From Aliiglaciecola sp. 3_MG-2023 (GTDB lineage: Bacteria > Pseudomonadota > Gammaproteobacteria > Enterobacterales > Alteromonadaceae): a stretch of 64,000 nt of DNA. This document shows, one piece after another, positions 60,221-64,000 of the stretch (its first letter is position 1; the number at the start of each line of letters is the position of its first letter). The notes under the pieces are model-generated. The model worked only from the letters and a program-made list of their open reading frames with translations. It was not told where the DNA came from and ran no database searches. A program made the translations under genes and the position numbers. The stretch lies in the NCBI RefSeq assembly GCF_030548205.1, contig NZ_JAUORV010000003.1:248001-312000 (forward strand). The letters are read 5' to 3'.

Positions 60221-60754
60221 TTACTGACCGAAATCACATGTCCCGTCAAACCCTAACTGATCTTTTTTCAACAGGTTTATTTTACCTTCTTCAAATTGAT
60301 AGTAGTAGGTATAAGCCCAGTCTGGCACGTTTTCAGCAAACCCATCTAATTTTGGATTCATAATTAACAGATCACTGTCGGCTTGGTAACAAAGCCCCAG
60401 TCCCGAAGTCAGGGTATCCATGATTTTACCGGTTTCCACCTGAACAACCACATTAAACTGGCATCCAGTGCCACATCCTGTGCTTAAAATATAAAAGTGG
60501 CCAGCAAAATTAGCTTGTTGGCCAACAACTGACGCCTTCATCCATTGCCACTTTTGCTCCACAAAAACACCATCAGGATGACTGTTAAAATCAACTTTTT
60601 TTAATGGGCTATCTGCAACTTCAGGAACCTTGAATTGCTCGAAAGTAAGCGCCTCTTGCCCATACACAGAAAAGCTTAAGCACACACTTAGGTACACAAC
60701 ACAGTGTATTAAAAACCAAGATTTAATCTGACTATCACTTTTATTGTTGTCCAT
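60221..60754 (-). CDS. Uncharacterised exported protein with conserved cysteines
   Basis: 177 residues. After a short basic/polar start comes a hydrophobic segment (FLIHCVVYLSVCLSFSVYG) with a likely signal peptidase site near QEAL, so the mature part of about 145 residues would be periplasmic. It has cysteines in GCGTGCQF, GLCYQ and GTCDFG that could form disulfides. I do not recognise the family. It is 10 bases after the AEC transporter and may be co-transcribed with it. Confidence 0.7.
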   Translation of the reverse strand: MDNNKSDSQIKSWFLIHCVVYLSVCLSFSVYGQEALTFEQFKVPEVADSPLKKVDFNSHPDGVFVEQKWQWMKASVVGQQANFAGHFYILSTGCGTGCQFNVVVQVETGKIMDTLTSGLGLCYQADSDLLIMNPKLDGFAENVPDWAYTYYYQFEEGKINLLKKDQLGFDGTCDFGQ

Positions 60755-60764
60755 GCTTTTATAC

Positions 60765-61709
60765 CTAAATCAAAGCAAATACTTTTAATAAAAATATCCC
60801 CAGTGTTGTGGTCACTAAAGATAATGTACTGGTAACTGCAATAATAGCTGCAGCTAGAAAATGATTACCCTGCATCGCTTGCACCATCGGATAACTGGCG
60901 GCCGCGGTGGGGGCTGCACACATGAGGTATAAAATACCTAACTCTTCCCCTCTGAATCCTAAAATAAAACCACCCGTGGTGAATACGAGGGGAACAAAAA
61001 TCAATTTCATTGCAGACGACCAGTAAAGCACACTGGAAGAATGAAACTCTTTAATCCGAATAGAGGCTCCGGCACACAATAGCGCTAAAGGTAAGGTCAT
61101 ACCGGCAAAATATTCCCCTGTATGTAACGCAATCTCAGGGATTGGTATATTTAACAGTGACACCAATACACCCGCAACAATAGAGATGATCAATGGGTTT
61201 TTAATGATACTCAGCAACATTCCGCCAACACGATTCGTGCCTCTTGGTGGTAAATGCCGTGTTAATGTAATCACAGATAAAATATTAAACACTATGGTTA
61301 ATACTGCTAAGTAAATAGACGCGATACCTAAGGCTTTTTCTCCATAGGCACTCACCACAAAAGCAAGGCTAATAATGCCCATATTACTTCTAAAAGCACC
61401 TTGAACAAATACCCCTTTGTCAGCCTTTTGTGCTATCAATTTGGTAGCAAAAACGTCCAACAATAGAAATATTAGCAAGGTTGCAATAAACCCATAAATC
61501 ACTAAGGCCGTTGGCAAACCTTGGGTAAAATCAGTGGTCGATAACTTTGTAAATAATAAGCACGGCAAGGTAACCTTAAACACCAATGCAGAGCCCATAT
61601 TAGCAAAATCATCATTCAACCAACCAATTCGTTTAAACAAAAATCCAAGACCAATAATGAAGAATATAGGAGTGGTAATTTGTAATGCAAAATTTAAATC
61701 TGAGAGCAA
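60765..61709 (-). CDS. AEC (auxin efflux carrier) family transporter
   Basis: 314-residue protein with about ten hydrophobic segments in two halves of five, including FFIIGLGFLFKRIGWLNDD, MGSALVFKVTLPCLLFTKL, RSNMGIISLAF and APTAAASYPMVQAMQG, as in AEC permeases, often dicarboxylate or amino-acid exporters. The start is TTG 61709 behind AAGGAG five bases upstream. It is followed by the small exported protein gene. The substrate is not predictable. Confidence 0.87.
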   Translation of the reverse strand: MLSDLNFALQITTPIFFIIGLGFLFKRIGWLNDDFANMGSALVFKVTLPCLLFTKLSTTDFTQGLPTALVIYGFIATLLIFLLLDVFATKLIAQKADKGVFVQGAFRSNMGIISLAFVVSAYGEKALGIASIYLAVLTIVFNILSVITLTRHLPPRGTNRVGGMLLSIIKNPLIISIVAGVLVSLLNIPIPEIALHTGEYFAGMTLPLALLCAGASIRIKEFHSSSVLYWSSAMKLIFVPLVFTTGGFILGFRGEELGILYLMCAAPTAAASYPMVQAMQGNHFLAAAIIAVTSTLSLVTTTLGIFLLKVFALI

Positions 61710-61775
61710 ATTAGCTCCTTAAGTTGATCCTATAAACAAACGTTTTTGGATAATTAACGACTCTGTGCTTGTATA

Positions 61776-62096
61776 TTACTCAACACGAGATTGAATAACT
61801 CGCCCTTGTGTATTGATATCGATAATACATTGATAGAAACCAAAGTTGAGTTTGCTGTCCATTACGATCAACCTACCTGTCCCTGTTTTTTTAACGCTAA
61901 ATTGTGAAAAATGCAGCGTATTGAGTTGTTTTAGCACACTTGATTGAGTGACACCCTGACTAAAATTGCCACATAGAAATACCACCTCTTTGCGTGCTTC
62001 ATTCCAGAAAAAGGCGAAAACAACAACACAAATGAGTAGCAATATTGAAAGAGAAATTTTCCATATAACGACAGAACTAACCGATTTAGCAGAAAT
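61776..62096 (-). CDS. Small membrane-anchored protein, possible ATT start
   Basis: The frame reads SAKSVSSVVIWKISLSILLLICVVVFAFFWNEARK, a signal-anchor, then a short soluble domain (FSVKKTGTGRLIVMD..., ending RVIQSRVE); 106 residues from 62096. The first ATG/GTG/TTG is TTG 62042, inside the hydrophobic segment and without a ribosome site. AAGGAG at 62105-62110 is followed after 8 bases by ATT 62096, an allowed but rare start. I do not recognise the family. It may be translated from ATT, or the start may have mutated. Confidence 0.5.
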   Translation of the reverse strand: MSAKSVSSVVIWKISLSILLLICVVVFAFFWNEARKEVVFLCGNFSQGVTQSSVLKQLNTLHFSQFSVKKTGTGRLIVMDSKLNFGFYQCIIDINTQGRVIQSRVE

Positions 62097-62111
62097 AGTG
62101 AATACTCCTTA

Positions 62112-62540
62112 TCAGTTATGTAACATTCACCCTAATATCCCCTAACCTCTCAAGTAACCCCAAAACGACCCGCAGTAACGAATAGCAATTAGTGATACAA
62201 ACGGTTATTAGTTGCTAGAGATTAAAGGTGAGAATCTGAGTTTAACTCATTGAAACTAGGCTCAGTTTACGGTTAAGACGAGATAACTGCAATATATCAA
62301 ATTAGCATTTTTCGCGTGTTCTTAGGTGTAATGCTTTTTTATTCGCTATTTAATTACGCCCACAAAAAAATCCGATAATAGTCTTTGTAAAACATGGCAT
62401 GCTTAAAAATAGCTTCCATCTAACACAATTACTATTGTCGGATTCAAAGGTTGTGAACACGTTGGACAAGTTCACATCCCAAAATTTTACTTTGATAGCG
62501 AATTGCCTGCTCCGTAGAGTTGCAATTATATTAGGCTATC
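62112..62540. other. Non-coding spacer with a long inverted repeat
   Basis: No gene seen. It contains AATCCGATAATAGT (62369-62382) and ACTATTGTCGGATT (62431-62444), complementary at 13 of 14 positions, with a run of T on the minus strand just beyond. The rest is AT-rich DNA without recognisable motifs. Confidence 0.65.
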
Positions 62541-63419
62541 TTACTTTGCTAACTTAAGAAAGTAATCAAAGATTTCTGGTACGTTACCGCTACCCATGCC
62601 TTCATCGAAAGCAGCTTGAAGGTTATGAGAAGTTCCTTCCGCTATTTCAGCACGAGTACCAAGGTCTTCAACCATTTTAAGGAAGTAACCCAAGTCTTTA
62701 TTTGCATTGGCAATAGAAAAGCCTAAGTCACTAACACCATCAACTGCATAGTTTTTACAAAATTGCATGAAAGGTGAATTCGAAGGTCCTGTAGACATAA
62801 TGTCGAACAACTGTTGGCGGTCAACACCTGCACGGTCAGCCACAGCGAATGCTTGTGACATAGTACATACAGTAGTCATACCCATAAAGTTATTAATTAA
62901 TTTAGTAGTATGGCCGGCACCTAGTGCGCCAAGGTAAAAGATATTTTCGCCTTGCTGATCCAATACTGGCTTAACTTTATCGAAAGTCGCTTTATCTCCA
63001 GAAGCCATAATATTAAGAAGACCGTCTTTAGCGTGAGCTGGAGTACGACCTAATGGTGCATCGATCATGCCCGCGCCTTTCTTAGCAAGGTCAGCACCAA
63101 TCTTACGAGTTGATGCTGGAATCGATGTTCCAAAATCAATTAATACAGCGCCTTCTTTGATACCTGCAAGGATACCTTCATCGCCGTAAACAACTTTTTC
63201 AACAATTTCAGAGGTAGTTAAAGCAAGCATAATGATATCACTAGCTGCAGCTAGTTCTGCTGCAGACGATGCGGCTTTACCACCACGAGCAACAACTGCA
63301 TCAACAGCATCTTTGTTCAAATCCATTACGATTGGCTCGTAGCCTTTGTTCTGCAAATTTTCTACCATATTGCCGCCCATCAGACCGAGGCCGATGAAAC
63401 CGATTACTGGTTTTGTCAT
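62541..63419 (-). CDS. Beta-hydroxyacid dehydrogenase (3-hydroxyisobutyrate/tartronate-semialdehyde/SLA reductase family)
   Basis: 292 residues from ATG 63419, with GGAG six bases upstream; a longer in-frame start is not needed. N-terminal NAD(P)-binding GFIGLGLMGGNM, then DAPLGRTPAHAKDG, the catalytic Lys173 in TTKLINNFMG and a helical C-terminal domain. Family members reduce semialdehydes. GRT (Arg125) recalls the sulfonate-binding loop of sulfolactaldehyde reductase YihU, but other YihU residues differ. Tartronate semialdehyde reduction, which would use glyoxylate from purine breakdown, is another option. It stands alone. Confidence 0.8.
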   Translation of the reverse strand: MTKPVIGFIGLGLMGGNMVENLQNKGYEPIVMDLNKDAVDAVVARGGKAASSAAELAAASDIIMLALTTSEIVEKVVYGDEGILAGIKEGAVLIDFGTSIPASTRKIGADLAKKGAGMIDAPLGRTPAHAKDGLLNIMASGDKATFDKVKPVLDQQGENIFYLGALGAGHTTKLINNFMGMTTVCTMSQAFAVADRAGVDRQQLFDIMSTGPSNSPFMQFCKNYAVDGVSDLGFSIANANKDLGYFLKMVEDLGTRAEIAEGTSHNLQAAFDEGMGSGNVPEIFDYFLKLAK

Positions 63420-64000
63420 TTCTAACTCCTGGAGTTTTGATATGTAAAGTTGAGTATAAAGAATATACACCTGTTAAATGTTAAGCAATTGACGAACGGC
63501 TCACAAAATTGCCATTCTTTAATGACGTAATCGGTTATTAAAAATGGATCTAATCATATAGATAGCTGTAAATCTAACAATTACGAAACGCTAAATTCGT
63601 AAAATCTAGGTTAGCCTGCTGCAGCAATATCTCGACTAATGAAAGTCAATTTTGATAGTCCGACGTCAACACCAATCAGCAAAGTTAAAAAATAACAAAT
63701 GCAATGTCATTACCAAATTATCATACCATTGTAGGTTAACTAAAACCATATGTCATTACCAAAGTAAAAATAATGCTAACCAATTGGTAATAATAATCAC
63801 TTGTTAACAGAGTTTTAAATTTTCTAATATAAATATAGGTTAATTTGAAACGGCAAGACCTACTTTTTATTAAACTACCTACAATCGATTAAGCCCTGAA
63901 TAATAACCTTTACCATTAAGTTGAAGTCTTAATGAAATCTTAAACTACATAAGCCCCTAGCTCCCCTTCCCATTGCACATTACAATGCTAAGGCTTTCTG
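63420..64000. other. Non-coding window edge with TTACCAA repeats
   Basis: No gene seen. ATGTCATTACCAAA occurs exactly at 63704-63717 and 63750-63763, 46 bases apart, and ACCAATTGGT (63779-63788) is a palindrome with related half-sites. These look like regulator binding sites for the leftward dehydrogenase or for a gene beyond the edge. Confidence 0.55.

Overview
The window is a chromosomal segment of a marine gammaproteobacterium, most likely Alteromonadaceae (Glaciecola/Paraglaciecola-like). This is inferred from protein character, the AT-leaning base composition, the housekeeping gene orders shared with E. coli and the catabolic gene content; no 16S gene is present. No phage, complete insertion sequence or CRISPR array was seen.

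Layout. (1) 1-15665 is a purine-catabolism island. It encodes a partial TSUP permease, a ureidoglycine-glyoxylate aminotransferase and an allantoate amidohydrolase, followed by a small side group (sulfurtransferase, ABM-fold protein, cupin lipoprotein). Next come a leftward unit (RutR-like regulator, PuuE allantoinase, Aah1-type adenine deaminase) and a rightward operon (xdhABC, uraD, uraH, guaD, puuD). Together they form a nearly complete route from adenine and guanine through hypoxanthine/xanthine, urate, HIU, OHCU, allantoin and allantoate to ureidoglycine, with the final transamination making glycine. A RutR-type operator lies on the -35 of the xdh promoter. (2) 15678-21887 is a histidine-utilisation cluster: hutIG leftward and hutCUH rightward around a perfect HutC-like palindrome. 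(3) 22026-28357 is accessory: an exported choice-of-anchor-L protein, a VOC protein, a full-length bacterial homologue of eukaryotic phosphorylase-kinase alpha/beta subunits, and a YihY membrane protein.

(4) 28473-33535 holds tRNA-Leu/Cys/Gly, pgsA, uvrC, uvrY, tRNA-Ser, two clusters of REP-like palindromes and a 104-bp duplication of the tRNA-Ser 3' end plus terminator, separated by a string of compact hairpins. (5) 33536-60213 is conserved core: yccA, tusDCB, tusE, serS, crcB, rarA, lolA, ftsK, lrp, ald, pyrF, lapBA, ihfB, rpsA, cmk, aroA, serC, gyrA, ubiG, a HAD phosphatase, then nrdA-nrdB-yfaE behind a pair of NrdR boxes. (6) 60221-64000 holds a small exported protein, an AEC transporter, a small membrane protein with a non-standard start, a beta-hydroxyacid dehydrogenase and a non-coding edge.

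The most unusual items are the phosphorylase-kinase-like protein with no visible partner, the tRNA-Ser duplication with its hairpin string, the REP-like palindrome families, and several genes whose best start is TTG (one perhaps ATT) behind a clear Shine-Dalgarno sequence. I did not find a clearly novel multi-gene defence or secretion system.
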